59,406 bases of DNA, from assembly GCA_913009335.1 (NCBI GenBank), contig CAJVXN010000008.1, forward strand, positions 1 through 59,406, read 5' to 3'. A program made the translations under genes and the position numbers. Shown here in pieces: positions 32,569 to 43,521 of the stretch (the stretch's first letter is position 1; every line of letters begins with the position of its first letter). The notes under the pieces are model-generated. The model saw only the letters and a list, made by a program, of their open reading frames with translations. It did no database searches and had not been told where the DNA came from. This DNA is from an uncultured bacterium. GTDB taxonomy: Bacteria > Omnitrophota > Gorgyraeia > Ghiorseimicrobiales > Ghiorseimicrobiaceae.

Positions 32569-33888
32569 ATGAAGTTAAACCCGAATTATGCAATAGATCG
32601 CGGAATTCGACGTAACCTCTTAGGCCATCTTACCTTTCAAAAAGCCTCGCCGTACCATAAAGGTATGCCTGCGTTTTCTTCAAGGCAATCTAACCCAATA
32701 TGTTACGTCTCGGTTCTCACGTCTATTGCACGATTCGGGTTAAAATGCATATGCTTCTTAGTTGTTTTTTTGTTTTTTAGCTCTTTTGTTTATGCGTCAG
32801 GTGTTACTGTTGATTTAGACTCAAACTCTCTGGATGCAGGTCGCGTAGATGAAGGCGTTGTTTTGGCTCAAAGTTTCTTTATCCAAAATAATAGTCAGGT
32901 CCCGGTTAAGATAACCGTTGCCGCTTTAGGATGCGCGTGTTTTGAGGTTATATCTCCTCGCGGAAAAATAGAGCTTTTAGGCGGGGCAAGGCAGGAAGTT
33001 AGATTTAACTTTAATACTACCGGTTTTAACGGTAAGGTTTCTAAGTTTCTATATGTTTATACAAGCGATAAGGCGAATCCCGTAATAAGAGTGGAAGTTA
33101 CAGCAGAGGTTAAAGCTTCCAGGGAAAAATTTATTAACCGCTTTTCGGATTTTAGTTCTTTGACAATTTTAAGTGCCGGATTTATTGACGGGATAAATCC
33201 TTGTGCTTTTACAGTAATGGTATTTTTTATTTCTTTTTTAACCTTTGCCGGATATAGAAAACAAGATATGCTTATTGTCGGTTGTTTATTTATCCTGGCT
33301 ATATATGTGACGTATGTATTAATAGGTTTCGGTCTGTTTAAGGTTTTAAGGGGTTTAGAAAATTTTGCTTATTTTTCACGCCTTTTCTATTATATTATTG
33401 CGGGATTTTCTTTTGTTTTGGGCGCGGTTAATCTGTATGATTTTTGGGTTTATAAAAAGACAAAAAATCCGGAAAAAATAGTTATAAAATTGCCGTCTTT
33501 GATAAAAAGAAAGATTCAAAGCACCATAAGAGAAGAATTAGCTAAAGGAGAAGAAGAAAAGAAAAGTTTATTTCTTCTTATTATTGCCAGCTTATCCTGC
33601 GGGTTTATTATTTCTCTTCTAGAATTATTTTGCACGGGGCAGCTATATTTACCTACTATTCTGTATATTTTAAAGTTTGAAGCGTTAAAATTTCGCGCAA
33701 TATTCTATCTTTTACTTTATAACGCCATGTTTATAGTACCTTTAATTGCTGTCTTTATATTATCTTTTTTTGGGTTTGGCTCTTTGCGTTTTGAAAAGAT
33801 AGCGTGTGCGTATCTGGGGTGGGTTAAGATAGCCACGGCCTTTGTATTTTTTCTGCTGGGTACAGTTTTATTAATTTGGAAAGGATAA
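32569..33888 (+). CDS. DUF1573 - CcdA/DsbD-like thiol-redox membrane protein
   Basis: A 439-residue protein as read from ATG 32569. Residues 3-59 are encoded by a palindromic element. A hydrophobic signal segment follows (CICFLVVFLFFSSFVYA), then a periplasmic DUF1573 immunoglobulin-like domain (about 80-185). The membrane domain (about 200-439) has six helices like CcdA/DsbD (GFIDGINPCAFTVMVFFISF; ELFCTGQLYLPTILYI). The two membrane cysteines (NPC and FCTG) are those that move electrons to the periplasm. It overlaps the start of a thioredoxin-containing protein, the likely partner. Confidence 0.8.
   Translation: MKLNPNYAIDRGIRRNLLGHLTFQKASPYHKGMPAFSSRQSNPICYVSVLTSIARFGLKCICFLVVFLFFSSFVYASGVTVDLDSNSLDAGRVDEGVVLAQSFFIQNNSQVPVKITVAALGCACFEVISPRGKIELLGGARQEVRFNFNTTGFNGKVSKFLYVYTSDKANPVIRVEVTAEVKASREKFINRFSDFSSLTILSAGFIDGINPCAFTVMVFFISFLTFAGYRKQDMLIVGCLFILAIYVTYVLIGFGLFKVLRGLENFAYFSRLFYYIIAGFSFVLGAVNLYDFWVYKKTKNPEKIVIKLPSLIKRKIQSTIREELAKGEEEKKSLFLLIIASLSCGFIISLLELFCTGQLYLPTILYILKFEALKFRAIFYLLLYNAMFIVPLIAVFILSFFGFGSLRFEKIACAYLGWVKIATAFVFFLLGTVLLIWKG
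32575..32743. repeat. Long imperfect palindrome inserted in frame in the DUF1573-CcdA gene
   Basis: The 169-bp stretch is a nested inverted repeat. Left blocks TTAAACCCGAAT, TGCAATAGA, GACGTAAC and GTACC reappear as complements in the same order in the right half (GGTAT, GTTACGTC, TCTATTGCA, ATTCGGGTTAA). It begins right after the first two codons (ATG AAG) and keeps the frame open to the signal-peptide codons at 32746. Confidence 0.8.
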
Positions 33889-35686
33889 TGAAGATTATGA
33901 AAATAGCTAGTTTAAAATTTTCAATTTATCGGTTTATTTTTACGGTTTTCTGTATTATATTTTCCGCGTCTTTTTGTTCTGCGGAGAGCGAAAAACTTAC
34001 AATTCTCTATACGGGAGAGACACATTCCATGCTTTATCTTTGCCCTTCTTGTCCGGTTAACATATCAGGAGGATTGAGCAAGCGTGCTACAAAAATTAGA
34101 GAGCTGCGTAAGAAGAATCGTAATGTTTTGCTTCTTGATAGCGGAGGAATGTTTGCTGGCGGCACAATGGATGAGTATAGCCAAACTGTGGAATTAGATA
34201 AGAAACGCACACTTATAAACTTAGATGCGGTAAAGTTAATGGATTATGATGCTGTGGCTGTAGGAGATGACGAATTTAATTTCGGGGAGGATTTTTTAAA
34301 GAATATAATAAAAGAAAAAGGTATTACTTTTCTTTCAGCGAATATTGAAAATGATTATATAGAGCCTTATGTCTTAAAACAGGTAAATAATTTTAAGGTT
34401 GGAGTATTTGCTTTAACAACCAGTGATGTCAGGCAAAAACTAACTACGATAAAATATATAGATCCGGAAGCCGCGGCAAATAAAACTGTAAAAGATTTAA
34501 GGGCCAAAGGCGCGGATATCATTATTTTATTAAGCCACTTAAGCGAAGAGGAAGACCTGGATTTAGTTAAAAGAGTTGAAGGTATTGATCTTTTGGTTAC
34601 CGGGCATAGATTGTCAGGGCATAATGGTGATGTTGATGAAAAGGCAGGGGGAAGGGGTACGATAATATTGCGCCCTACCTGGCAGGGCAGAAGATTAGGT
34701 AGGGTGGATTTAGAAGTAGAACGCGGCAAGATCGTAGGCCACAAGATAGAGGATATAGTAATTGATGAGAAGATAAAAGATGATAAAGGCATTTTAGCTA
34801 TTTTGCCTGAGTGTTTTTCTGATAAGGGGTGTCGTAAGAAAGGTTCATGGGGTAAATGTAAAGATGCGGCAACGCTTCTTTCAAAATGCGTATTCAAAAA
34901 AGAGGAGCCGGTATCCATTCTTATCATTAAGCCAAAAAGATGCAAAAGTTGTGATATTGAAAACGCCGTTAGTTATTTTAACGATACCTTTGGGAAAGTT
35001 AAAATTTCTTATTTAAATTTTGAAACACGAAAAGGCAGACGGTTAGTTGAAAAATTAGGTATTGAAATGTTGCCGGCTTATCTTTTAGGAAAAGAGGTAG
35101 AGAAAAAAGAAATTTTCTCGACTTTTAAAAAATATTTAACCCTTAAGGATGGTAAATATTTGCTTGATGTGTCGGTGCTAGGTGTTTCTTTCTTTATCGG
35201 TAGAGAGAAAAAAAAAGGCAGGCTTGATTTATTTATCAGTCTGTTTAGTAAGGAATCTAGAGGAATTTTATCGTTAGTGGAAGATTTTTTAAGGGATAAG
35301 CCAAAACTTAAATTTAGTCTGCATTTTTTAGGTGTAACAGAAAGAGAGAAGGTAATTACTCCTTATGGCCAGCGGGAGATGGAAGAGGATTTAAGGTCAG
35401 TTTGTGTTATGGATAAATATCCGCATAAATTCTGGGATTATGTTTCTTGCCGCGCAAAAAACATAGAGAGTACTTGGTGGGATGATTGTTTAGAATCTTC
35501 CGGTATAAGTATTACTGTGATAAAGGAGTGCAGTGGTTCGCGCATGGGACGGGAACTTCTTTTGGATAATATTAGATTGAGCTCAGATCTTAATATTATG
35601 TCTTCCGGGACATTTTTGATTGATAACCAAGAGGTTTTTAGTACACTAAAAGTACCAAAAAAGGAAGAACTAGAAAGGATGATACG

Positions 35687-35690
<4 letters not shown>
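33888..35690 (+). CDS. Periplasmic metallophosphatase-like protein fused to a thioredoxin-like domain
   Basis: A 600-residue secreted protein with a signal peptide (KFSIYRFIFTVFCIIFSASF, cut near residue 34). Residues about 38-295 follow the UshA/SoxB-like 5'-nucleotidase metallophosphatase fold (YTGETHSM, LLLDSGGMFAG, VGDDEFNFG, LLSHLSEEE, VTGHRL). The usual GNHE box reads GDDE and the first GD is SGG, so catalysis may be lost or altered. Residues about 345-425 form a thioredoxin-like domain with CKSC and a cis-Pro MLPAYLL. The rest is Cys-rich and unassigned. It overlaps the CcdA-like gene by one base, suggesting a shared thiol-redox job. Confidence 0.72.
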
Positions 35691-38207
<2,517 letters not shown>

Positions 38208-38227
38208 AAAGGGTATTTATCCACGGG

Positions 38228-38266
38228 GATAGACCCTTCTGATACCTTTAAAGGAGGAGGTCTTAT
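38228..38266 (+). repeat. Duplicated hairpin motif, copy 1 (after purA)
   Basis: GATAGACC at 38228-38235 and GGTCTTA at 38259-38265 bracket a loop region with GATACCTTTAAAGGA. The arrangement is repeated at 38399-38436. It lies upstream of the promoter of the OmpA lipoprotein gene. Confidence 0.6.
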
Positions 38267-38305
38267 ATACTTAACGGTTTGTCAGATAAGAGGTTTTGTT
38301 TTTAC

Positions 38306-38333
38306 TTGACTTTTTTAAAGGGTGTGATATATT
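38306..38333 (+). promoter_or_regulatory. Promoter of the OmpA-type lipoprotein gene
   Basis: TTGACT at 38306-38311 and TATATT at 38328-38333 with a 16-base spacer form a strong sigma-70 promoter. The transcript would have a 5' leader of about 110 bases that includes the second hairpin motif. Confidence 0.75.
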
Positions 38334-38398
38334 AGCTTTAAATAAGCGGAGGTATCCCACCGAATAGTCTATAGGTATTTAATCAAGTTATCCAGAAG

Positions 38399-38436
38399 GA
38401 TAGACCATCCCGATACATTCAAAGGATGGGTCTTAC
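38399..38436 (+). promoter_or_regulatory. Duplicated hairpin motif, copy 2 (leader of the OmpA lipoprotein mRNA)
   Basis: GACCATCC at 38403-38410 pairs with GGATGGGTC at 38424-38432. The loop CGATACATTCAAA is close to that of copy 1 (GATAC-TT-AAAGGA conserved). It ends a few bases before the ribosome site GGAGGAG, so it could influence translation. Confidence 0.6.
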
Positions 38437-38449
38437 ATGGAGGAGAGTG

Positions 38450-39112
38450 ATGAAGAATAAGCTAAGAAAGGGAGTAAGCGTACTTTTTGTCTCTGTTTTA
38501 GTGGTATCTTTAGCAGGGTGTACCGTAATATTTCAAAAAGGCAAAAGATCCAATGTTGAAAAAATTGAATCTTTAAATCAACAATTAAGCGAACTCGAAT
38601 CCGCAAAGAGGTTATTAGAGCAAAGATTAGGGCAGGAGATCGCTGATAAAGAAGTGCGTCTTGAGATGGCAGAAAGAGGTTTAGTTATTACTTTCGTTGC
38701 GGATATATTGTTTAAGTCAGGAAAGGATAAATTATTAACTTCTGCTTATAAAACACTGGATAAAGTATCGCGCGTGCTTACAGAGAACCTTGCTGATATG
38801 AATATAGGTATTGAAGGGCATACTGATAATGTTCCGATTAGGTTTTCAAAATGGAAATCCAATTGGGAGCTTTCCGCGCAAAGGGCGTTAAGCGTGCTGC
38901 ATTACCTGGTAGATAAAAAAGGTGTTAGCGGTAGGAGAATTTCAGCTATCGGATACGGAGAATTTCGTCCCGTCGCTTCCAATGATAGTAAGGATGGACG
39001 GCAATCAAATCGCAGGGTAGAAATTGTTGTTTTACCCAAGATGAGCAAGGTTAGTAAAGATAATAGTTTTCAGGGAGTATTAGGATCTTTTTCGGAAGAA
39101 AATCTTAAATAA
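38450..39112 (+). CDS. OmpA-family peptidoglycan-associated lipoprotein
   Basis: A 220-residue protein with a lipoprotein signal peptide ending in the lipobox LAGC (Cys about residue 24). A short coiled coil follows (IESLNQQLSELESAKRLLEQ), then a C-terminal OmpA domain (about 85-195) with GHTDNVPI, WELSAQRALSVL and GYGEFRPVASNDS..RQSNRRVEI that binds peptidoglycan. It probably ties the outer membrane to the cell wall. ATG 38450 follows GGAGGAG; an upstream frame extension is not needed. Confidence 0.92.
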   Translation: MKNKLRKGVSVLFVSVLVVSLAGCTVIFQKGKRSNVEKIESLNQQLSELESAKRLLEQRLGQEIADKEVRLEMAERGLVITFVADILFKSGKDKLLTSAYKTLDKVSRVLTENLADMNIGIEGHTDNVPIRFSKWKSNWELSAQRALSVLHYLVDKKGVSGRRISAIGYGEFRPVASNDSKDGRQSNRRVEIVVLPKMSKVSKDNSFQGVLGSFSEENLK

Positions 39113-39132
39113 TTTTTGAGGTTTTTGTTAAA

Positions 39133-39160
39133 CTTTTCCCATTTAAATAATAGGGAAAAG
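39133..39160 (+). terminator. Hairpin after the OmpA lipoprotein gene
   Basis: CTTTTCCC (39133-39140) and GGGAAAAG (39153-39160) form a perfect 8-bp stem with a 12-base AT-rich loop, 20 bases after the stop codon. It is followed by TAATATT rather than a full T tract. Confidence 0.5.
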
Positions 39161-39181
39161 TAATATTGACTTACATGAGTG

Positions 39182-39223
39182 ATGGCTTTGGCTATCGGTT
39201 GCCAAACCATCGCCTTCTGGCTT
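39182..39223. repeat. 42-bp hairpin repeat, third copy
   Basis: Identical to the unit at 27075-27116 except for C in place of T before GCC in the right half. It lies 17 bases before the start of the next small gene. Confidence 0.85.
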
Positions 39224-39239
39224 ATAGAAAGGTCAATGA

Positions 39240-39629
39240 ATGATTGATGAGACACTTAAAAATCGTATAATTTTAATCATAAGTATTCTTTGTCTTATAT
39301 TTTTCTTTGCGGTTGTCGGTTCAACCAAAAAATCGTTAGAATATGAAAGAGATTGGAAGGCCGAGCTAAGAAAGCGCATGGAGCTTGAAGAGCAAAATAT
39401 AAATTACGTAAAAGAAAAAGTCGTCTTAGAAAGTAATAATAAACAAATGGCGGCCCAGTTTGAAAAAGAAAAAAAAGCGCACGAGGAAACTAAGAAGTTT
39501 TTAGTCAAAGAACAGTCAGACGCGAAAAGCGCAAATGAAGAGCTAGAGAAATTGAGTATGCTTAAAGATACGCTGGAAGAAAATTTAAAAGAAGCGCTTA
39601 TAAAAAACCCGAACAGGAAAAAAAGGTAG
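39240..39629 (+). CDS. Small single-pass coiled-coil membrane protein
   Basis: A 129-residue protein with one N-terminal transmembrane helix (about residues 9-27, IILIISILCLIFFFAVVG). The remainder is a charged coiled coil rich in Glu, Lys and Asn (KRMELEEQNINYVKEKVVLE and onward). This is a common architecture for proteins next to OmpA-type lipoproteins, but no named family is recognised. It may scaffold an envelope complex. AGAAAGG precedes the start. Confidence 0.65.
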   Translation: MIDETLKNRIILIISILCLIFFFAVVGSTKKSLEYERDWKAELRKRMELEEQNINYVKEKVVLESNNKQMAAQFEKEKKAHEETKKFLVKEQSDAKSANEELEKLSMLKDTLEENLKEALIKNPNRKKR

Positions 39630-39717
39630 GGACTGTCTATGTTTTAGTTGATATCCTAGTTGTGCAATGAGCGCAACAGCTGTTAATCCTAGCTAGGCGT
39701 AAATGAAGTTTTACCAA

Positions 39718-39743
39718 GGGGGATACTAATCCCCCATTTTGTT
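39718..39743 (+). terminator. Intrinsic terminator before uppS
   Basis: GGGGGAT, loop ACTA and ATCCCCC make a perfect 7-bp GC-rich stem at 39718-39735, followed by ATTTTGTT. It ends the transcript of the coiled-coil gene. A weaker hairpin (GTTGTGC / GCGCAAC) lies upstream at about 39658-39676. Confidence 0.75.
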
Positions 39744-39783
39744 AGAATAGAGACTAAAATAAGAAAATAAAACGCTCGAAAAT

Positions 39784-40485
39784 ATGGTTCCTAAGCATAT
39801 CGCAATTATAATGGATGGTAATGGCCGCTGGGCCAAGGAGCATCATCTGCCTCGCAGTTTGGGGCATCGGGAGGGGGCGCTACGAGTAAAGGAGATAATG
39901 CGCGCGGCCCTGGATTTAGGGGTAAAGGTATTGACAATATTTGCTTTCTCGACTGAAAATTGGAATAGGCCCAAGAAAGAAGTAGACATGCTGATGAATT
40001 ATTTCGGTGTTTTCTTAAAAAAAAATGAGCCGGAGTTAAATAAAAGGGGTGTAAGGTTACGTATTATCGGAAGGCGAGATCGTATTCCTAAAAAATTAAA
40101 ATTAAAGTTTGATGAAGTAATAGAAAGTACATCCGTAAATTCAAATATTACTTTAAATTTGGCCATAGATTATGGAAGCCGCTACGAGATAGTAAGCGCT
40201 GTAAAAACTATAGCCAGAAAAGCAAAAGAAGATATCAAATTTAATCTTGAGTCCATTGATGAGAAATATTTTTCAGATCATCTTTATACTAAGGATTTAC
40301 CCGATCCGGATTTACTTATCCGCACATCGGGAGAGGAGCGTTTGAGTAATTTTATGCTATGGCAGTTATCGTATACGGAATTATATTTTTACAATAAACC
40401 ATGGCCCGATTTTAAAAAAAAGGATTTTATTGAAGCCGTAGAGATGTTCAATAAGCGCAGTAGGAGATTTGGAAAAATAAAATGA
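39784..40485 (+). CDS. uppS: Isoprenyl transferase (undecaprenyl diphosphate synthase)
   Basis: A 233-residue cis-prenyltransferase that makes the C55 lipid carrier for cell-wall and LPS synthesis. It has IAIIMDGNGRWA with catalytic Asp11, the H-G-R-G-like SLGHREGA, FSTENWNRP, and the C-terminal RTSGEERLSNFMLWQLSYTE. It heads the uppS-cdsA-dxr-rseP-ispG block; its stop overlaps the cdsA ATG. Confidence 0.95.
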   Translation: MVPKHIAIIMDGNGRWAKEHHLPRSLGHREGALRVKEIMRAALDLGVKVLTIFAFSTENWNRPKKEVDMLMNYFGVFLKKNEPELNKRGVRLRIIGRRDRIPKKLKLKFDEVIESTSVNSNITLNLAIDYGSRYEIVSAVKTIARKAKEDIKFNLESIDEKYFSDHLYTKDLPDPDLLIRTSGEERLSNFMLWQLSYTELYFYNKPWPDFKKKDFIEAVEMFNKRSRRFGKIK

Positions 40486-41294
40486 CTTCTAGAAGAATAG
40501 CTAGTTCATTATTTTTAATTGCATTATGCGCTGTAGGCATATTGGTTAATTGGGTGTTTGGGGCTTTGATTATATTTTTCGTTGTAGCGGGCCTGTATGA
40601 ATTTTTTACTCTCGTTGAGAAGAAGGGTATCCAGATATATAAATATTTCGGCATTATTATCGGCACACTCATTCCTTTGTCGGTTTATTTTTCGGTATTT
40701 AGAGGTTTTGAACTTACAAGGAAATGGGAGTTGTTATTTATTGTTTTGCTTTTTGTCGTAATCTTCTTGATCCAGTTCACCCGTCGGGATAACAGGGGCG
40801 CGGTTGAGGGTGTTTCTACTTTATTATTCGGTATACTTTATATAGCCTGGCTTTTTAGTTTTCTTATTAAGCTAAGAGGTTTACCTAACGGCTTAGGATT
40901 AATAGCAACGCTTTTATTAATAACTAAATCCGGAGATATCGGGGCATATTTAATAGGCACAAAGTGGGGTAAGCACAGGCTTATTAAGCGCATTAGCCCT
41001 AAAAAATCAATTGAAGGGTCTATAGGCGGTATTGTATTTTCCGCTCTTGCGGCTATGGCAAGTAAATTATTTATCCCAGGATTTTCTTATGTTCATCTAT
41101 TACTAATGGGTATGTTTTTAGGTGTATTGGGGCAATTAGGGGATCTTTCTGAATCTTTGATTAAGCGTGATTGCCAGACAAAAGATTCCGGAGCGGTCGT
41201 TCCCGGCATGGGGGGGATATTAGATGTAATAGATAGCTTGTTGTTTACCGCCCCCGCGTTTTATTTTTATATGAGTATATTTATAATACAATAG
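40482..41294 (+). CDS. cdsA: Phosphatidate cytidylyltransferase
   Basis: A 270-residue integral membrane enzyme with about eight helices that makes CDP-diacylglycerol. The C-terminal CDP-alcohol signature is present as SPKKSIEGSIGG and LGQLGDLSESLIKRDCQTKDSGAVVPGMGG with GILDVIDSL. The start overlaps uppS by four bases. The gene order is the common bacterial one. Confidence 0.95.
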   Translation: MTSRRIASSLFLIALCAVGILVNWVFGALIIFFVVAGLYEFFTLVEKKGIQIYKYFGIIIGTLIPLSVYFSVFRGFELTRKWELLFIVLLFVVIFLIQFTRRDNRGAVEGVSTLLFGILYIAWLFSFLIKLRGLPNGLGLIATLLLITKSGDIGAYLIGTKWGKHRLIKRISPKKSIEGSIGGIVFSALAAMASKLFIPGFSYVHLLLMGMFLGVLGQLGDLSESLIKRDCQTKDSGAVVPGMGGILDVIDSLLFTAPAFYFYMSIFIIQ

Positions 41295-41306
41295 GAAAAA
41301 TAATTT

Positions 41307-42458
41307 ATGCCTAAGCTAAAAAAACAAGTAATTATATTGGGTTCAACCGGTTCAATCGGAAAGAACACATTAGATGTTATATCGCGCAATAGGAGTAGAT
41401 TTTCGGTTTTAGGGTTATCTGCTAATTCTAATACTCGAGCGCTGTTTAAACAAATCCGTAAATTTAAGCCTAGATATGTAGCAGTTACTAATATAGATAA
41501 AGCTAGAGAGTTAGAGAAAAAACTAGATAGTAAGATAAAGGTTTTAAAGGGGGATAAAGGTTTAGCGCGCATGGTTGCTCAAAAGAGCGATATCGTAGTT
41601 ATGGCAATGGGCGGAAGTAGTGCTTTATTGCCGATGTTAAAGGCAGTTGAGGCAACCAAGTGTATTGCCCTGGCAAATAAAGAAGCCTTAGTTATGGCCG
41701 GAGCATTAATAATGAAGAAGGCAAAGCAAAAAAAGGTTGCCATCATCCCTATTGATAGTGAGCAGAGCGCGATATTCCAATGCATAAGGTCTAAGGACCG
41801 TTCTTTTATAAGCAAGATTTATCTAACAGCTTCCGGAGGCCCCCTTAAGGATATCTCTGCTGCTAAACTAAAATATGTAACGCCTGAGCGCGCTATTAAT
41901 CATCCTCGCTGGAAGATGGGCAAAAAAATCTCCATTGATTCGGCAACGTTGATGAATAAGGGGTTGGAATTGATTGAAGCGATGTGGCTGTTTAATTTGC
42001 CCGCTGATAAAATAGATATATTAGTGCACAAGCAATCGATTATGCATTCTATGGTTGAGTTTATAGATGGATCGGCTCTGGCTCAATTAGCAATACCGGA
42101 TATGCGTATACCAATACAATATTCCCTGACTTATCCGGAGCGCCTTAGTTCCGGTATCCAAAGATTAGACCTTACAAGATTTAAGAATTTAACATTCGAG
42201 AAGCCTGATTATAAGAAGTTTCCCTGTTTAAGGCTTGCTCGTAACGCCGCAAAGCTTGCGGGAAGCGCTCCTTGTGTATTAAATGCCGCAAACGAAGAAG
42301 CGGTTAAGGCTTTTTTAGATAAACGCATAAACTTTACGGACATACCAAAAGTTATTGGAAAGGTATTAAAAAAGCATCGTTTAGTAAAGCATCCGAATTT
42401 GGCACAAATTTTAGAAATAGATTCTTGGGCAAGAGGAGAGGTGAAATGTCTTTTTTAA
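41307..42458 (+). CDS. dxr: 1-deoxy-D-xylulose 5-phosphate reductoisomerase
   Basis: A 383-residue NADPH enzyme of the MEP isoprenoid pathway. It has GSTGSIGKNTLDVI for NADPH, LANKEALVMAG, the metal-binding PIDSEQSAIFQC and the flexible-loop and substrate segments TASGGP, NHPRWKMGKKISIDSATLMN and KGLELIEA. The downstream ORF for rseP overlaps its end by 13 bases. Confidence 0.96.
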   Translation: MPKLKKQVIILGSTGSIGKNTLDVISRNRSRFSVLGLSANSNTRALFKQIRKFKPRYVAVTNIDKARELEKKLDSKIKVLKGDKGLARMVAQKSDIVVMAMGGSSALLPMLKAVEATKCIALANKEALVMAGALIMKKAKQKKVAIIPIDSEQSAIFQCIRSKDRSFISKIYLTASGGPLKDISAAKLKYVTPERAINHPRWKMGKKISIDSATLMNKGLELIEAMWLFNLPADKIDILVHKQSIMHSMVEFIDGSALAQLAIPDMRIPIQYSLTYPERLSSGIQRLDLTRFKNLTFEKPDYKKFPCLRLARNAAKLAGSAPCVLNAANEEAVKAFLDKRINFTDIPKVIGKVLKKHRLVKHPNLAQILEIDSWARGEVKCLF

Positions 42459-43519
42459 TTTTTATTGTTTGTATAAGCATACTTATTTTCATACATGAAC
42501 TTGGGCATTTTATTGCTGCTAGACGTGCAGGAGTAACAGTAGAAGTGTTTTCTTTAGGGTTTGGCCCTAAGCTCCTGACTCGTAAAAAAGGTGATACTAT
42601 CTATCAGCTATGCGCTATTCCTTTAGGGGGATATATAAAGATGGCAGGAGATAGCCGCAAAGAATGTACGGGTAAGAGTAATGAGTATTTATCTTCTTCC
42701 TGCGGGCATCGCGCCAGTATTGTTGTCTCCGGAGGGATATTAAATTATTTGCTAGGTTTTATATGTTTTTCTGTCGCACTTGTTTTTGGTATACCTGATT
42801 ATTCCAGTACAGTAGGAACATTATTGGAGGGCTATCCCGCGCAAGAGGCGGGTTTATTGCCGGGAGATAAAATAGTTTCTATTGATGATAAGAAAATATC
42901 TTTATGGGGTGAATTAATTACTAATATTCAGGATAAAAATGGGCAGAGTGTCGATATAGACTTAATAAGAGCTGGGGAATTATTAGAGTTAAGAGTATCT
43001 ACTAGGCTAGAAGAGATTGATACGGTAAGAGGGAAAGTTGAAATATCTTTCATTGGTATAGGGCCGGGGTATTTAAAATATGGGATAAAAGATGCTGTTG
43101 TAGTAGGAGCGCGGGAGTATTTAAAATTTACGGCATTTTATTATCGGGCCCTGGGAGATATGCTTACAGGTAAGATATCACTTAAAAAATCCGCAACCGG
43201 CCTTATCGGTATTTATAAAATAACAACAAACGCGGCAAGTATGGGTATGGGGCCGCTGCTTAATGTTTTAGCTATAATTAATCTAGCCCTGGCAATATTT
43301 AATCTTCTGCCTTTTCCCATATTAGACGGAGGGCATCTTCTGCTTATCGGGATTGAAAAAATAAGGGGCAAGCCGATAAGTATTAAAATTGAAGATGCGC
43401 TTAATAAATTAGGCATTACTTTATTAATTTTTTTATTGGTATTTGTTACTATAAACGATTTTGTCAGGTTTGGATTATGGGACGGAATGGTTGTTTTTTT
43501 CAAAGCATTAATTAAATAA
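42446..43519 (+). CDS. rseP: Site-2 zinc metalloprotease RseP
   Basis: A 357-residue inner-membrane protease that cleaves within the membrane (anti-sigma factors, signal peptides). The zinc site is HELGH at residues 17-21 with the second motif NLLPFPILDGGHLL near the C-terminus. One PDZ domain (about 105-190: VGTLLEGYPAQEAGLLPGDK) lies between the transmembrane helices, against two in E. coli. ATG 42446 with AGAGGAG upstream was chosen over the earlier in-frame ATG at 42425. Confidence 0.94.
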   Translation: MSFLIFIVCISILIFIHELGHFIAARRAGVTVEVFSLGFGPKLLTRKKGDTIYQLCAIPLGGYIKMAGDSRKECTGKSNEYLSSSCGHRASIVVSGGILNYLLGFICFSVALVFGIPDYSSTVGTLLEGYPAQEAGLLPGDKIVSIDDKKISLWGELITNIQDKNGQSVDIDLIRAGELLELRVSTRLEEIDTVRGKVEISFIGIGPGYLKYGIKDAVVVGAREYLKFTAFYYRALGDMLTGKISLKKSATGLIGIYKITTNAASMGMGPLLNVLAIINLALAIFNLLPFPILDGGHLLLIGIEKIRGKPISIKIEDALNKLGITLLIFLLVFVTINDFVRFGLWDGMVVFFKALIK

Positions 43520-43521
43520 AA

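Noticed and set aside
34367..34945. 192-residue minus-strand ORF
   Set aside because: It lies wholly within the metallophosphatase gene, and its sequence is a low-complexity antisense shadow.
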